39,104 nucleotides of DNA from Nanobdellati archaeon (GCA_015520605.1 WAPT01000025.1:1-39104), one strand, 5' to 3'. Positions 17,264-25,572 are shown, counted from the first letter of the stretch. The notes: generated by a model from the sequence alone, not told the origin. Translations and numbers: made by a program.

Positions 17264-18151
17264 TCACAGCTCAAGCCCGTAGACCTGAATAAAACGAGAG
17301 TTTCTTTCCTCCACCAGCATTTCCACAAAGGCGGTCGCGTCAAACACATACCTTGCATTTTCTATTGGGCCGTAGAGAACAAAATCCGCACCGAATAGAA
17401 CTGGCAGTACACTCGATGCCACATCAACATGCTTGCAGCTTTCTCTTTTTTTTATCCAACTCCACGAACTCACAGCATTATGCATCCCGCAACCGGTGGG
17501 ATAACCGTACCTCGCTTTCAGCGTGACCAGAGCCTCCAGAGACGTGGCCGCACCACGTTTTAGCGGTGTGGTGGCGGTATCCATCATAAGATTCTCGGCA
17601 CCGATCTCCCTGACATTTTCAAGCAGTCCCTTACCGAGAGCACCGTCCTTCTCAAGACACGATATCTTGTCCTCAATACTTTCTCCCCCGACAGCATGCG
17701 CAAGGATCAGAACATTTTTTAATCCAATTTCTGTAAGTTTTTCCTTTTCATCCCTGTTAAGGGTTATGTTTATGGAGTTGTACACAATTCTTGAGAGAAA
17801 CCCGGTTTCCTTTGCAAATTTTATTGCCTCTACTCTGGCCTTATAGCTGAGAGAGTCCACGAGAATGGGATTCCCGTCCCTTTCAGCCACAAACTCGAGC
17901 CGTTTGAGCAAGGAGGTGCTATCTTTTCCATAAACATTGGTCATGTAAGGGATTCTGGTTTCATCGCTTCTCTCCTGTTGCAGAACGAGAAGTTCTTCAG
18001 CCTTGTCGCTATCGAATTCACCGTTTTGCTTCACTATTTTATGTCCTTCATAAAAAATCGTTCCGATCATGACTGGCGGCGTTTCTCCGGGCTGACCTCC
18101 AAGCACGATATTTCCTATTTTCATTTTTTTCTGATCCGGATAGAGGAACAT
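17264..18151 (-). CDS. mtrH: MtrH-like methyltetrahydropterin:corrinoid methyltransferase
   Basis: 295 residues. In methanogens MtrH moves the methyl group from methyl-tetrahydromethanopterin to the cobamide on MtrA. Its TIM-barrel signature is visible: IGNIVLGGQPGETPPVMIGTIFY near the start, PIL-VDSLS for a strand/active-site loop, and GCGMHNAVSSW near residue 230. ATG 18151 follows GAGAGGTGG seven to eight bases upstream; ATG 18184 has weaker support and no family match. It follows mtrA by 54 bases and stands 38 bases past the end of the giant surface gene. MtrB-G are absent here. That points to a soluble methyl-transfer role (for example between a pterin and another methyltransferase or the acetyl-CoA pathway), not a sodium pump. 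Direction and partner are inferred. Confidence 0.9.
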   Translation of the reverse strand: MFLYPDQKKMKIGNIVLGGQPGETPPVMIGTIFYEGHKIVKQNGEFDSDKAEELLVLQQERSDETRIPYMTNVYGKDSTSLLKRLEFVAERDGNPILVDSLSYKARVEAIKFAKETGFLSRIVYNSINITLNRDEKEKLTEIGLKNVLILAHAVGGESIEDKISCLEKDGALGKGLLENVREIGAENLMMDTATTPLKRGAATSLEALVTLKARYGYPTGCGMHNAVSSWSWIKKRESCKHVDVASSVLPVLFGADFVLYGPIENARYVFDATAFVEMLVEERNSRFIQVYGLEL

Positions 18152-18205
18152 GCGTTTTCCACCTCTCTGCGGAGGAAGATCCAAAATTCAAAGCAACATC
18201 AAAAA

Positions 18206-18844
18206 CTAATTCTCACACAATCTTTCCATCATGTTTATTTTAAAAGTTAGCGGATCCAGAATAGTAATCTCGTTGAGGTAAATGACCTCGCTTTTTCCTG
18301 AGTAGATTTCGCATCTCTTCGTATCTTTTGTCTTGTGCCCGAAGGTATGCAGCACTTCATCAACATCCACTTTTTTGGGAAACTGCTGTGGTTTTTCCTT
18401 TTCAAGTTCCGTCAAAACCTCCTCAATTTTGGACACGGAAACGTTGCCTACGAGATCAACAACCTCCAGTATCTGCTGTCTGAAGTGTTCTACCCATTCC
18501 CTCCTTATGTTTTCAAGATAAGGAATGGCACCTCTTGCCCCGACAATTCTACCTTCTCCATCCACCCCATTTTCAACGAGCTTTATCAGTGCGTCTCCGG
18601 GATAATGTCCTTTCGATTCCTCGCCGTATAGTACGAGATAGCGGATGTTGGGATTGGTTATCACGTTGACTATTATTTTTTCAACTCCCAGATTCTCCGT
18701 TTTGACACTGCCGAGTATGGCGATAGAAACGTGATGGAGAAGATCTGTGAAACTCTCCGGTTTGGTATTGAGGGTTGCTACAGCGATCCAGCCTTCCGGG
18801 TTGTTTACAATATAGTCCCCGATTAGTGGGGGCCAATTTTTCAT
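18206..18844 (-). CDS. mtrA: MtrA-like corrinoid protein, soluble (no membrane anchor)
   Basis: 212 residues. The corrinoid-binding MtrA domain is clear: WPPLIGDYIVNNPEGWIAVATL at the N-terminus, GVEKIIVNVITNPNIRYLVLYG, then SKGHYPGDAL whose histidine (H80) matches the cobalt ligand of methanogen MtrA, followed by NGVDGEGRIVGARGAIPYLEN. Methanogen MtrA usually ends in a membrane helix. Here the C-terminus (KRCEIYSGKSEVIYLNEITILDPL…) has none, so the protein should be cytoplasmic. A GAGGT site precedes ATG 18844, and it starts 11 bases after the dCMP deaminase stop. With MtrH downstream it forms a minimal pterin-to-corrinoid methyl-transfer pair. It ends in TAG. Confidence 0.92.
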   Translation of the reverse strand: MKNWPPLIGDYIVNNPEGWIAVATLNTKPESFTDLLHHVSIAILGSVKTENLGVEKIIVNVITNPNIRYLVLYGEESKGHYPGDALIKLVENGVDGEGRIVGARGAIPYLENIRREWVEHFRQQILEVVDLVGNVSVSKIEEVLTELEKEKPQQFPKKVDVDEVLHTFGHKTKDTKRCEIYSGKSEVIYLNEITILDPLTFKINMMERLCEN

Positions 18845-18855
18845 CGAACCTCACA

Positions 18856-19422
18856 TTATATTTTCTTTGTAGGAAACGATGGATTTGGTTGGGAAATAGC
18901 CAACCCTCCAAGAAGATGTGAGACATCGACGAAATCCACTTTTATTCCCGCATCTTTGAGAATCTCGAGCCCTTCGGTATCGCTGTATTCTCCGCAGACC
19001 ACAACCCTTTTTATTCCCGCATTAACCGTCATTCTGGCACACAGCTTGCAGGGAAACCCGTTTACATAAAGAGTTGCACCTTCTGCATTTCTGCCTGCCT
19101 GCATCAAAGCGTTCATTTCGGCATGAACAGCTATGCACTCCTCATGCATCATTCCGCTTGTACCACCTTTGGCCCTCTTCGGGCAGTATCCGAGTTCTAT
19201 GCAGTCTTTCATACCTCTCGGGGCTCCATTATAACCTGTAGATATGACTTGTTTGTTCTTCACCACCACCGCACCGTACTGCCTTCCAGGGATTATGCAG
19301 GTGGATCTCTGCGCAACAACCCAAGCCATTAAAGCGAAGTATTCGTCCACGCTTAATCTGGTTCTGCGCAGTGGTAAACTCTTTTCGTTTTCTCTTCCCA
19401 TAATCTCGGTTTTATCCCTCAT
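18856..19422 (-). CDS. dCMP deaminase (zinc-dependent cytidine/deoxycytidylate deaminase family)
   Basis: 188 residues. It deaminates dCMP to dUMP, the substrate of thymidylate synthase. The zinc site is complete: HAEMNALMQAG (zinc histidine and proton-shuttle glutamate) and PCKLCARM (two zinc cysteines). RLSVDEYFALMAWVVAQRSTC near the N-terminus and NKQVISTGYNGAPRGMKDC are typical of ComEB-type dCMP deaminases. ATG 19422 follows GAGGTG with five bases spacing; the GTG at 19437 lies inside the upstream region. It leads mtrA and mtrH with an 11-base gap, so it is probably co-transcribed with them. It fits the thymidylate theme of the region. A riboflavin-type deaminase is less likely given the motif spacing. 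Confidence 0.9.
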   Translation of the reverse strand: MRDKTEIMGRENEKSLPLRRTRLSVDEYFALMAWVVAQRSTCIIPGRQYGAVVVKNKQVISTGYNGAPRGMKDCIELGYCPKRAKGGTSGMMHEECIAVHAEMNALMQAGRNAEGATLYVNGFPCKLCARMTVNAGIKRVVVCGEYSDTEGLEILKDAGIKVDFVDVSHLLGGLAISQPNPSFPTKKI

Positions 19423-19488
19423 ATTGACACCTCTCACGCACAGGACTTTGACTCCTTAGGTTCTTTAACCATATTTCAACTCATGATA

Positions 19489-20715
19489 TTACATTCCCAT
19501 AACTGGGGGAAACCACCTCTTTGCTTTTTTTCTTTCCTCCTCTTCCTCTTTTTTCATTACCCTCCACACGGGCTTGAGAACCTTCTCGAGATTTCTGACC
19601 TCGTCAGCTGAATTTCCCACACCGCATGTATTTCCCACACCCACGACCAGAATATTTCTGTGAGGGCTGAGCTTTATGAGTTCCTTAACTTTTTCCAGGG
19701 CTACAGGAGCAGCTCTGTATATCTCCCTCTTCATGGGGATGGATGCTTCAACATCCGACATTTTTATTATGACCCCGTCAAGCTCTATGCCATGCTTCGT
19801 GGCTATCTCCTCCACGAAAGGTCTATCAACTCCATAAGGAGACATGACAAAACCAACACCTTCCGCCACACTGCCCGTCTTCTCACCCTCCAGTTTAAGG
19901 CTGGCATCAATAGAAATAATGTGCTTTATCTTTTCCTTCTTTACAATCTTCTCTATCGCTCTCCACATCTTTGTCTGGGAAATTTCGGCGCCCTTTCCCT
20001 TGGCCTTCAAAACAAAAACATCCTTACCGTCTATTTTCTCCTTACTGACAACAACATCTGGCTCTATCTCCTCCCCTTCCTTGCTCTTCATCATCGTGGC
20101 CACAAGCGGTCCTATACCGTCCCCTATCGGTATCCCGTCCAGAAAAGCTTTTGTTGCTTTCAGATTTGCCTTGGCGGCTTTCATGATTTCAGGAAGCATC
20201 ATCTGAATTATGAGTCCGAGCTGAATGTTATTGGTCCTTTTTATGGTTTCCACGTAGTGTCTCATAATCTTATAGATCATAACAACACTCATCGCCCCAA
20301 GCAACCCGAACTTGACGTTTTTCTTACTGTCCCTCTCTTCGATTTCTGCTATGCGAGACACGAACCTTTCTATTCTTGACTCGGCAAGTTTGGTTATATG
20401 TTCTATTTTGTTGAGTATCCCGTAGGGATCTATGTCTACAGGAGAAACAGCAAAAAAGTCCATGAACGCACTGATTTTTTTTCTTAGTGTAACGGTGCTA
20501 GCTCCTTTCTTTCCTTTTAGTTTCTTTATTTTCTTCACGACATCATTCTGAGATTCTATAGCGTATTCTTCCAGTTTAACGAGCTCAGATTCAAGTGTGT
20601 TGAGTATCTGCCATAAATATAATTTTGGATAGAAATAAAGAAATACTAAAAATAATAAAAATGAAAACAAATCTCCACCTCCGAAAAGATTACCATTCAT
20701 TTTTAAAACGTTCAC
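19489..20715 (-). CDS. DUF1512 family protein
   Basis: About 408 residues from GTG 20715, which lies three bases after GGAAGGTGAT. One N-terminal membrane helix (LFSFLLFLVFLYFYPKLYLW) is followed by a long helical region with coiled-coil character (ESELVKLEEYAIESQNDVVK) and a mixed alpha/beta C-terminal domain with a glycine-rich loop (ILVVGVGNTCGVGNSADEV). The layout and sequence match my memory of DUF1512, an archaeal family of unknown function. The soluble part should face the cytoplasm if the short N-terminus stays outside. It sits upstream of the dCMP deaminase-mtrAH unit on the same strand with a 66-base gap that could hold a promoter. Confidence 0.75.
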   Translation of the reverse strand: MNVLKMNGNLFGGGDLFSFLLFLVFLYFYPKLYLWQILNTLESELVKLEEYAIESQNDVVKKIKKLKGKKGASTVTLRKKISAFMDFFAVSPVDIDPYGILNKIEHITKLAESRIERFVSRIAEIEERDSKKNVKFGLLGAMSVVMIYKIMRHYVETIKRTNNIQLGLIIQMMLPEIMKAAKANLKATKAFLDGIPIGDGIGPLVATMMKSKEGEEIEPDVVVSKEKIDGKDVFVLKAKGKGAEISQTKMWRAIEKIVKKEKIKHIISIDASLKLEGEKTGSVAEGVGFVMSPYGVDRPFVEEIATKHGIELDGVIIKMSDVEASIPMKREIYRAAPVALEKVKELIKLSPHRNILVVGVGNTCGVGNSADEVRNLEKVLKPVWRVMKKEEEEERKKAKRWFPPVMGM

Positions 20716-20894
20716 GCTATCACCTTCCAATATCTCTACACAAACGAATGCTATGCAGGCACTTTTTCTAAAATATAGTGTTACATGAAGATTACAATAA
20801 TAACCGAACAGATAATTTTATAAAAGGTTCTCATTTCAGTTCCACATCTATGTTGTTTGTTTAACGTATGGTCGTCTCATATTCGTGATAAAAC

Positions 20895-20903
20895 TTATTT
20901 AAG
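20895..20903 (+). promoter_or_regulatory. Candidate TATA box for the 20972 gene
   Basis: TTATTTAAG would set transcription near 20926, leaving a leader of about 45 nt that holds GAGAGG before ATG 20972. A second AT-rich box (TTTTATAAAAGG, about 20815-20826) lies further up. The rest of the 20716-20971 gap holds no recognisable gene. Confidence 0.4.
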
Positions 20904-20971
20904 CATTGAGTCACAAGAATAAAATAATAATTATGGGCTATATCCCAAACAACCTTTAGAGAGGATGTTTC

Positions 20972-21703
20972 ATGAATTCGAAGGTAGCAGCGTTTGTTGT
21001 TCTTGGTGTAATCTTTCTGCTGGCTGGAGTTTTCAATATGGTCTTTGAAAAAATGAAGTCTTTAGACGTCAATATGTACTCTTCAGATTTGCTATCTGGA
21101 TTATTCTCGAGGATAACAGGTTTCATCGCTGGTGCTACCAGAACTGCCACATCTGAAATAGAAGCTAATTTTACTCTTCCATCGGAGTTCCAGCAGGACT
21201 TTGACGATCTTAAAGCTAATTCTTTGAGAATAGTTACCTGTAGCAGAGTTTCATCCATCCAGATAAAGCCGGTGGTGGGTTCTCCATACACTCTTGAACT
21301 TATGCCATCAACATCGGTAGACATCCAGGGATATATTGGAAATTTCATCATTGATGATGGACTCAAGATCGATGGCAGAGCTTCCTCAATCCAGTCAAAG
21401 GAAATAGAACTCAAGGCCGAAAATTCCGTTCTCAGAGTGAGCAGTACGCCTATAAAGTTCAGGAATCTAATACTCAACAATGTTTCCATCGACTCTCTTG
21501 AGCTTGTAAATGTGAAGGGAAGCATAACAATTAAGGAGGGGAAGGATTCTATTATTCATATAATTTCACAGTCCAGAAATATCGTACTGAGAAACTTTAT
21601 TGGGGATGTAATAATAAGTGGAAATAAAATTTTCATAAAGGGCAGAGCATCATACAATCCAGCGGCACTTTTCTCACCACCTATAAACATTCCTGTGAAG
21701 TAA
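20972..21703 (+). CDS. N-terminally anchored beta-rich protein, unknown function
   Basis: 243 residues. An N-terminal membrane helix (VAAFVVLGVIFLLAGVFNMVF) acts as signal anchor. The rest is beta-strand rich with short alternating hydrophobic strands (NFIIDDGLKIDGRASSI, LILNNVSIDSLELVNVKGSI, IIHIISQSRNIVLRNF, DVIISGNKIFIKG). This is the pattern of a small beta-helix or DUF4097/bactofilin-like solenoid, probably outside the cell. GAGAGG precedes ATG 20972. The next gene starts within 20 bases on the same strand and encodes a polytopic membrane protein, so the two may form a complex. No family is recognised. Confidence 0.6.
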   Translation: MNSKVAAFVVLGVIFLLAGVFNMVFEKMKSLDVNMYSSDLLSGLFSRITGFIAGATRTATSEIEANFTLPSEFQQDFDDLKANSLRIVTCSRVSSIQIKPVVGSPYTLELMPSTSVDIQGYIGNFIIDDGLKIDGRASSIQSKEIELKAENSVLRVSSTPIKFRNLILNNVSIDSLELVNVKGSITIKEGKDSIIHIISQSRNIVLRNFIGDVIISGNKIFIKGRASYNPAALFSPPINIPVK

Positions 21704-21722
21704 AAAACGGGTGCACACTCTA

Positions 21723-22193
21723 ATGGGTTTGCCATTGGAAATATTAACTGGAAATGCTAGTATCAGGGTGTATTTATTTTTTCTTTTCATAATTTTCGTG
21801 GTAATATCTTATCTAACCGTTAAGTTTATGTTACGTACCCTTATGTTCATGATGATCGGAGCAACATTCCCTTTTTTTCTAAAATACGCACTCAGTTTAA
21901 ACATCAAGATAACGGCACTTACCGTGCTGGGATACGCGGTTCTGGGTGGGGTTCTTTACCTGTGTTACGCCGTTCTAAAAGCATTATTTACCACAGGAAA
22001 GGTTGTGCTTTTCATTATTCGAATTATTTCCTTCCCTTTCAGGCTTGGGTTTAGAGTTGTGATGTTCCTTGTAAAAAAGGTCGGAGGAGGTGGAAAGCAG
22101 AAAAGCAGGGTTGAAAAGGAGCGGCTTGAGGTCATAAAAAGTGTTGATGACAAGGAAGAAGAGCGAGAGGGGAAAGAAGAAGTGAACAACTAA
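21723..22193 (+). CDS. Polytopic membrane protein with charged C-terminal tail, unknown function
   Basis: 156 residues from ATG 21723; GTG 21711 is the alternative. Hydrophobic segments are VYLFFLFIIFVVISYLTV, a second around MFMMIGATFPFFL, a third TALTVLGYAVLGGVLYLCYAV, and a fourth around VLFIIRIISFPFRLGFRVVMFLV. The last 40 residues are highly charged and lysine/glutamate-rich, likely cytoplasmic. It is co-oriented with, and close behind, the anchored beta-rich protein. Its stop codon overlaps the stop of the convergent GTPase gene by four bases. I do not recognise the family. Confidence 0.6.
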   Translation: MGLPLEILTGNASIRVYLFFLFIIFVVISYLTVKFMLRTLMFMMIGATFPFFLKYALSLNIKITALTVLGYAVLGGVLYLCYAVLKALFTTGKVVLFIIRIISFPFRLGFRVVMFLVKKVGGGGKQKSRVEKERLEVIKSVDDKEEEREGKEEVNN

Positions 22194-23314
22194 ACCTCAC
22201 TGACGTGCACTTCGACAATATCCCCATCGTTGAGCACGTGATCAAGCCCCACTTTCTGCCCGTAAAACTTGACGGATGTGCCGTAAACTTTCGCGAATTT
22301 AAAACGCGAGACAAAATCACTCCTTATCCTCTCACAGACGTCTTTAACCGTTGAACCCTTTTTCAATATCATCGGTTCTTCGAGGTTTGCCGGCTTACCC
22401 GGTTTTTTTGTGTAGATTCTCATGAATTCGCACACTTCAAATATCTTATTAACAAGCTCCTCTAACCCATCCTTCTTCTCCACCGAGATGAAGACAACAT
22501 CCATTTTTATGGGGAGGTTTTCTTCGAGCCAGCGATTTATCTTTTCCAATTCTTCTTTACCGACCATGTCTATTTTGTTCACAACCAGCACCCCCCGAAG
22601 GTATGCTCTGTTAGCGAGGAGCGCGTCTATTAACCTCTCAGCATCGATATCCTCCTCAATTATTACCTCCGCGTTGTGTACCTTAAACTCCCTTAGTATG
22701 GATTTTATCGTTTCCTCATCAAGCTTCGTGAGCTTAACCTTACTGAATATGTTTATTGAGCCGCGATCCTTCTTGATGATCTTGATTGCCGGTGGGCTCT
22801 GGTTTATTCTTATCCCGACCCTGTGTAGATCTTTCAGAATCGCTCCTATTTGGTTGTATGTGAGCACATCAACCATAATCAGTAAGACATCGCCCATCCT
22901 GACATATGACAAGATTTCTCTCCCACAACCTACATCATCAGCTGCGCCGCTGAGCAGCCCCGGAATGTCAAGGATCTGTATTCTTGCACCCCCATACTCG
23001 AGCATACCTGGAATGACTGTCGTGGTGGTGAAAGTGTATTCGCCAACTTTTGATTCAGCATGCGTGAGCGTGTTAAGCAGGCTGGATTTCCCAACGGAGG
23101 GAGGACCAACAATCACAGCTGTGGCATCTCCGGTTTTCTTTACACCCTCACGGGAGCGAGAAGCTTTTCTTTTTGCGCGCTGTATTTCCAGTTCTTCCTT
23201 CAGTCTTGCGAGCTTTGCCTTTAGTCTTGCGAGATGAGCTTCCGTACCCTTATTTACGGGTGTCTTTCTTATCTCCTCCTCAATTTCCCTTATCCTTTCC
23301 TCCAGCCTGTCCAT
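22190..23314 (-). CDS. DRG-family (Obg-like) GTPase with TGS domain
   Basis: About 374 residues. In order: a helical N-terminus (EERIREIEEEIRKTPVNKGTEAH), the G domain with P-loop GPPSVGKSS, switch region TTTTVIPGM, DIPGLL (G3) and NKIDMV (G4), a DRG-specific insertion (RVGIRINQSPPAIKI), and a C-terminal TGS domain (EEPMILKKGSTVKDVCERI … VLNDGDIVEVHV). DRG proteins bind ribosomes or polysomes and are near universal in archaea and eukaryotes. The start at ATG 23314 aligns with other DRG proteins (MxxEE-K/R-I); an ATG at 23320 and the upstream frame are less likely. It follows the HemK2-like gene, a usual translation-linked neighbour. It ends in TAG. Confidence 0.93.
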   Translation of the reverse strand: MDRLEERIREIEEEIRKTPVNKGTEAHLARLKAKLARLKEELEIQRAKRKASRSREGVKKTGDATAVIVGPPSVGKSSLLNTLTHAESKVGEYTFTTTTVIPGMLEYGGARIQILDIPGLLSGAADDVGCGREILSYVRMGDVLLIMVDVLTYNQIGAILKDLHRVGIRINQSPPAIKIIKKDRGSINIFSKVKLTKLDEETIKSILREFKVHNAEVIIEEDIDAERLIDALLANRAYLRGVLVVNKIDMVGKEELEKINRWLEENLPIKMDVVFISVEKKDGLEELVNKIFEVCEFMRIYTKKPGKPANLEEPMILKKGSTVKDVCERIRSDFVSRFKFAKVYGTSVKFYGQKVGLDHVLNDGDIVEVHVSEV

Positions 23315-23358
23315 AATCATCACGTATGAGGATGGTTCTGGTGGAAAAAGACACATAA

Positions 23359-23937
23359 TTACTTTTTATTACTCTCAGAATTTTTATCTCGCTTAATTTC
23401 AAGAATCTTCAGTTCCTCAAAAAACAGCCTCCTTCTTTCCATTAACTTCCACTTCATTCCGTGAGCATTCAGAGTGGCTCTGAGCCCTTCATCCACGCTA
23501 TAGCTTGAGATTAAAAGATAAGCGGCACAAAACCTTCTGAGCCTTGCAAGGGATTCAGCAAATTTTTTCAGAACATCTTCACCGTTAGGCGTGTTCTGGT
23601 GGATGGTAACATCGAACTTTTCACCGTTCTCCCGCCAGAGGTATGGGGGATTGAACACGACAATGTCCGCCTCTTTTATAAAGTCCACGAAGTTGCCAAG
23701 CACGATGCTTACATTTGAGGGGAGGGATCCTTTCTTCCTTTTTTCTTTTAGCAATCTTATAGCATCCCTGCTTATATCCGAAGCAACAACATGCTTTGTC
23801 ATGCTGGATAACACTTCGGCCAGTATCCCGCTACCGCTACCAACGTCAATTGCAGTGTTAATTTCACATTTCTCCAACTTTTTCTCAAGAAATTCCAACA
23901 TGAAAAAGGAATCCTCTCTCGGCTGATATACATGCAT
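23359..23937 (-). CDS. HemK2/Mtq2-like N5-glutamine methyltransferase
   Basis: 192 residues. SAM-dependent class I methyltransferase: YQPREDSFFMLEFLE at the N-terminus is the HemK2-type motif, AIDVGSGSGILAE is the SAM-binding loop, ASDISRDAI is the acidic loop, and NPPYL is the signature of enzymes that methylate an amide or amine. It lacks the N-terminal helical domain of bacterial PrmC, as do eukaryotic and archaeal HemK2/Mtq2 proteins, which modify the GGQ glutamine of release factor aRF1/eRF1, usually with Trm112. Lysine- and serine-rich end (DKNSESNKK). It stops 44 bases before the GTPase gene. Confidence 0.85.
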   Translation of the reverse strand: MHVYQPREDSFFMLEFLEKKLEKCEINTAIDVGSGSGILAEVLSSMTKHVVASDISRDAIRLLKEKRKKGSLPSNVSIVLGNFVDFIKEADIVVFNPPYLWRENGEKFDVTIHQNTPNGEDVLKKFAESLARLRRFCAAYLLISSYSVDEGLRATLNAHGMKWKLMERRRLFFEELKILEIKRDKNSESNKK

Positions 23938-24025
23938 AGGAAACAGCCCTTATGTGGTTTTTTCAAGATATGAGAATAAGAAAAGAAATTTGCTGTGTTC
24001 TCGTTCCGGATTATTATTTAGGGTA

Positions 24026-24211
24026 TTATTTGGAGATGTCCCTGTCAAGAACTTCCAGAACCTTAGCATTCTGCAATATTCCCTTGCCTCCGGTGTTTTT
24101 CATAAGGACAGCATTGCAGACGAGGCATCTAACCTCCGTTGCAGGCTTACTAAATATGTTCTGCTCGTTGTTGCACTTGTAACATTTAACTCTCAAAAAC
24201 CTGCCCACCAT
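24026..24211 (-). CDS. rps27e: Ribosomal protein eS27
   Basis: 61 residues from ATG 24211. GAGGTG lies six bases upstream, and the frame continues back only to a GTG at 24220. The zinc ribbon is visible as CYKC ([15 protein letters not shown]) CLVC, followed by GGKG and a short helical end. This is the small-subunit protein shared by archaea and eukaryotes. It follows eL42 by 22 bases, the usual archaeal pair. In many archaea aIF2-alpha and Nop10 come next, but here they lie 9 kb away in a separate block. Confidence 0.93.
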   Translation of the reverse strand: MVGRFLRVKCYKCNNEQNIFSKPATEVRCLVCNAVLMKNTGGKGILQNAKVLEVLDRDISK

Positions 24212-24233
24212 AACCCACACCTCGAAAATATTT

Positions 24234-24536
24234 TTACTGGCTAACGAGCTCGAATCTTTTGAAGCGCTGCGCCCTCTTTATGAGGTGGGCCTTCCCGCAC
24301 TGAGTACAGATAAACTTGAGACAGATCTTCCTAACCGCTTTGGCACCATGTTTCCTGCCGTGCTCTATAAGGGGGTAGGGTGAGCTTCCGTAACCCTTTT
24401 CAAGCTTCTTTTTCCTGTATCGAGTGCCCGCTTTCAGGGATGATGTCTTTCTTCGGCCGGCAGTTTTTACTATCTCTATTTTGTGTACCGTGTGCGTCTT
24501 GCAGTACGGACAGTGTCTCTTAACCTCTTTTGGCAT
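24234..24536 (-). CDS. rpl44e: Ribosomal protein eL42 (L44e)
   Basis: 100 residues from ATG 24536 ([16 protein letters not shown]). The zinc-binding cysteines CPYC near the N-terminus and CTQC near the C-terminus ([23 protein letters not shown]) are intact, with the family's basic centre ([17 protein letters not shown]). GTG 24551 would add five residues and cannot be excluded. It sits near the peptidyl-transferase E site of the large subunit in known structures. It leads the eS27 gene and follows Gins51 on the same strand, an arrangement common in euryarchaea. Confidence 0.93.
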   Translation of the reverse strand: MPKEVKRHCPYCKTHTVHKIEIVKTAGRRKTSSLKAGTRYRKKKLEKGYGSSPYPLIEHGRKHGAKAVRKICLKFICTQCGKAHLIKRAQRFKRFELVSQ

Positions 24537-24617
24537 CTTAATTTTAACCACCCCGTAAAAACAGGATAAGCTAATTGCTAATCCCCAAACTTTATAAGTT
24601 TTTTGTCAGCCTCTTTT

Positions 24618-25376
24618 TTAAACCCGTAACTCCCTCGCCCTGCCAGTTTTAACGAGAGCTCTCGCTATTTTTTCTGGCACCGCCACTATCTGCCCTTTCT
24701 TCCACGGACCGTACTTGTTGAGGTCTATGCCTATAAAGGCGGGAACATCCTTTATTATTTCCAGCCTCATAAATTCACGGGACGGGGTTTTATTACTTGT
24801 TTTTTCCCCTTTTTCTTTCTCAGCTTCAGTCTCCCTATTCTCTTTATCCTTCTCTATTTCCTTTCTCCTAACACTTTCCGCTAGTTTCTCAGCTTCTTTC
24901 TCCATTTCGTGACCCGTTTTCACATCCCTGTTGACAGCTTCCTCCCCACTATTTTGTACTTCCAACTCCCTATCTATCAGCTGCAGTGAGTTACGGTGGA
25001 GGGGGTCTATCAGCATGAGAATATCATCCAGCAGCAATCTGTTCTTCACAATCTCGTGCTTCAGCGCATTAAACAGAGCTTCCTCGTGAGGGAGCATGTT
25101 CTTGGGTTTTATCCCGGTCCTAGCGGCATGTAGGGCGGCCCTGACTATCTTTTGCTCCCTTCTTTCGAAAATGCACTTTATCACGGGTTTAAGATTCTCT
25201 ATCTCCTTCTTTTCAGCGAACGTCAACATCTCCGGCTTGGAAAGCAGTTCAACCTTTCTCTTTATGTAATCCCTTAGCTGATCTATGAAATCGTCAGGTA
25301 GCTTCTGTAGTTCCGGGCTTTCTCTTTCCTTTCTCTGAAGCTCCCGGAGGAAACGAAAATTGATCTCACCACCCAT
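24618..25376 (-). CDS. GINS complex subunit, Gins51 (Gins15) type
   Basis: 252 residues. Replication factor that joins MCM and Cdc45/RecJ-like protein in the archaeal helicase complex. The N-terminal A domain is helical (RFLRELQRKERESPELQKL, then KIVRAALHAARTG, a GINS hallmark, and LPHEEALFNALKHEI). A charged, glutamate/lysine-rich linker follows. The C-terminal B domain is short and beta-rich (VPAFIGIDLNKYGPWKKGQIVAVPEKIARALVKTG). The A-then-B order is that of Gins51, not Gins23. An AT-rich box about 23 nt before ATG 25376 suggests a leaderless transcript. It sits upstream of eL42 and eS27, as in several euryarchaea. Confidence 0.88.
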   Translation of the reverse strand: MGGEINFRFLRELQRKERESPELQKLPDDFIDQLRDYIKRKVELLSKPEMLTFAEKKEIENLKPVIKCIFERREQKIVRAALHAARTGIKPKNMLPHEEALFNALKHEIVKNRLLLDDILMLIDPLHRNSLQLIDRELEVQNSGEEAVNRDVKTGHEMEKEAEKLAESVRRKEIEKDKENRETEAEKEKGEKTSNKTPSREFMRLEIIKDVPAFIGIDLNKYGPWKKGQIVAVPEKIARALVKTGRARELRV

Positions 25377-25390
25377 GGATAATGGCTGGG

Positions 25391-25408
25391 AATTTAATTT
25401 TTAAATTT
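25391..25408 (-). promoter_or_regulatory. Promoter box of the Gins51 gene
   Basis: On the minus strand the run AAATTTAAAAATTAAATT is centred about 23 nt upstream of ATG 25376. There is no Shine-Dalgarno site between them. This fits leaderless transcription. Confidence 0.5.
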
Positions 25409-25503
25409 GGAAGCCCCCAAACATGCCGTTAATGTTGCATAATTTCTACGGAATCTTCCCTGATTTGTTAACCAATCGTCGAATTGGAATACACGTATCT
25501 TGA

Positions 25504-25521
25504 AAACATTTAAAAATGTTT
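25504..25521 (+). promoter_or_regulatory. Perfect palindrome spanning the TATA box of the acidic zinc-protein gene
   Basis: AAACATTT-AA-AAATGTTT is a perfect 8-bp inverted repeat with a two-base centre. It contains a TATA-like TTTAAAAA (25509-25516) that would set transcription near 25537. A dimeric repressor bound here would block TBP, so it looks like an operator. It may instead be a chance AT-rich palindrome. Confidence 0.5.
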
Positions 25522-25572
25522 GCATGTGGTGTATATCAACCAACTAATAATATGTCCAGATAGGTGAGTGAA

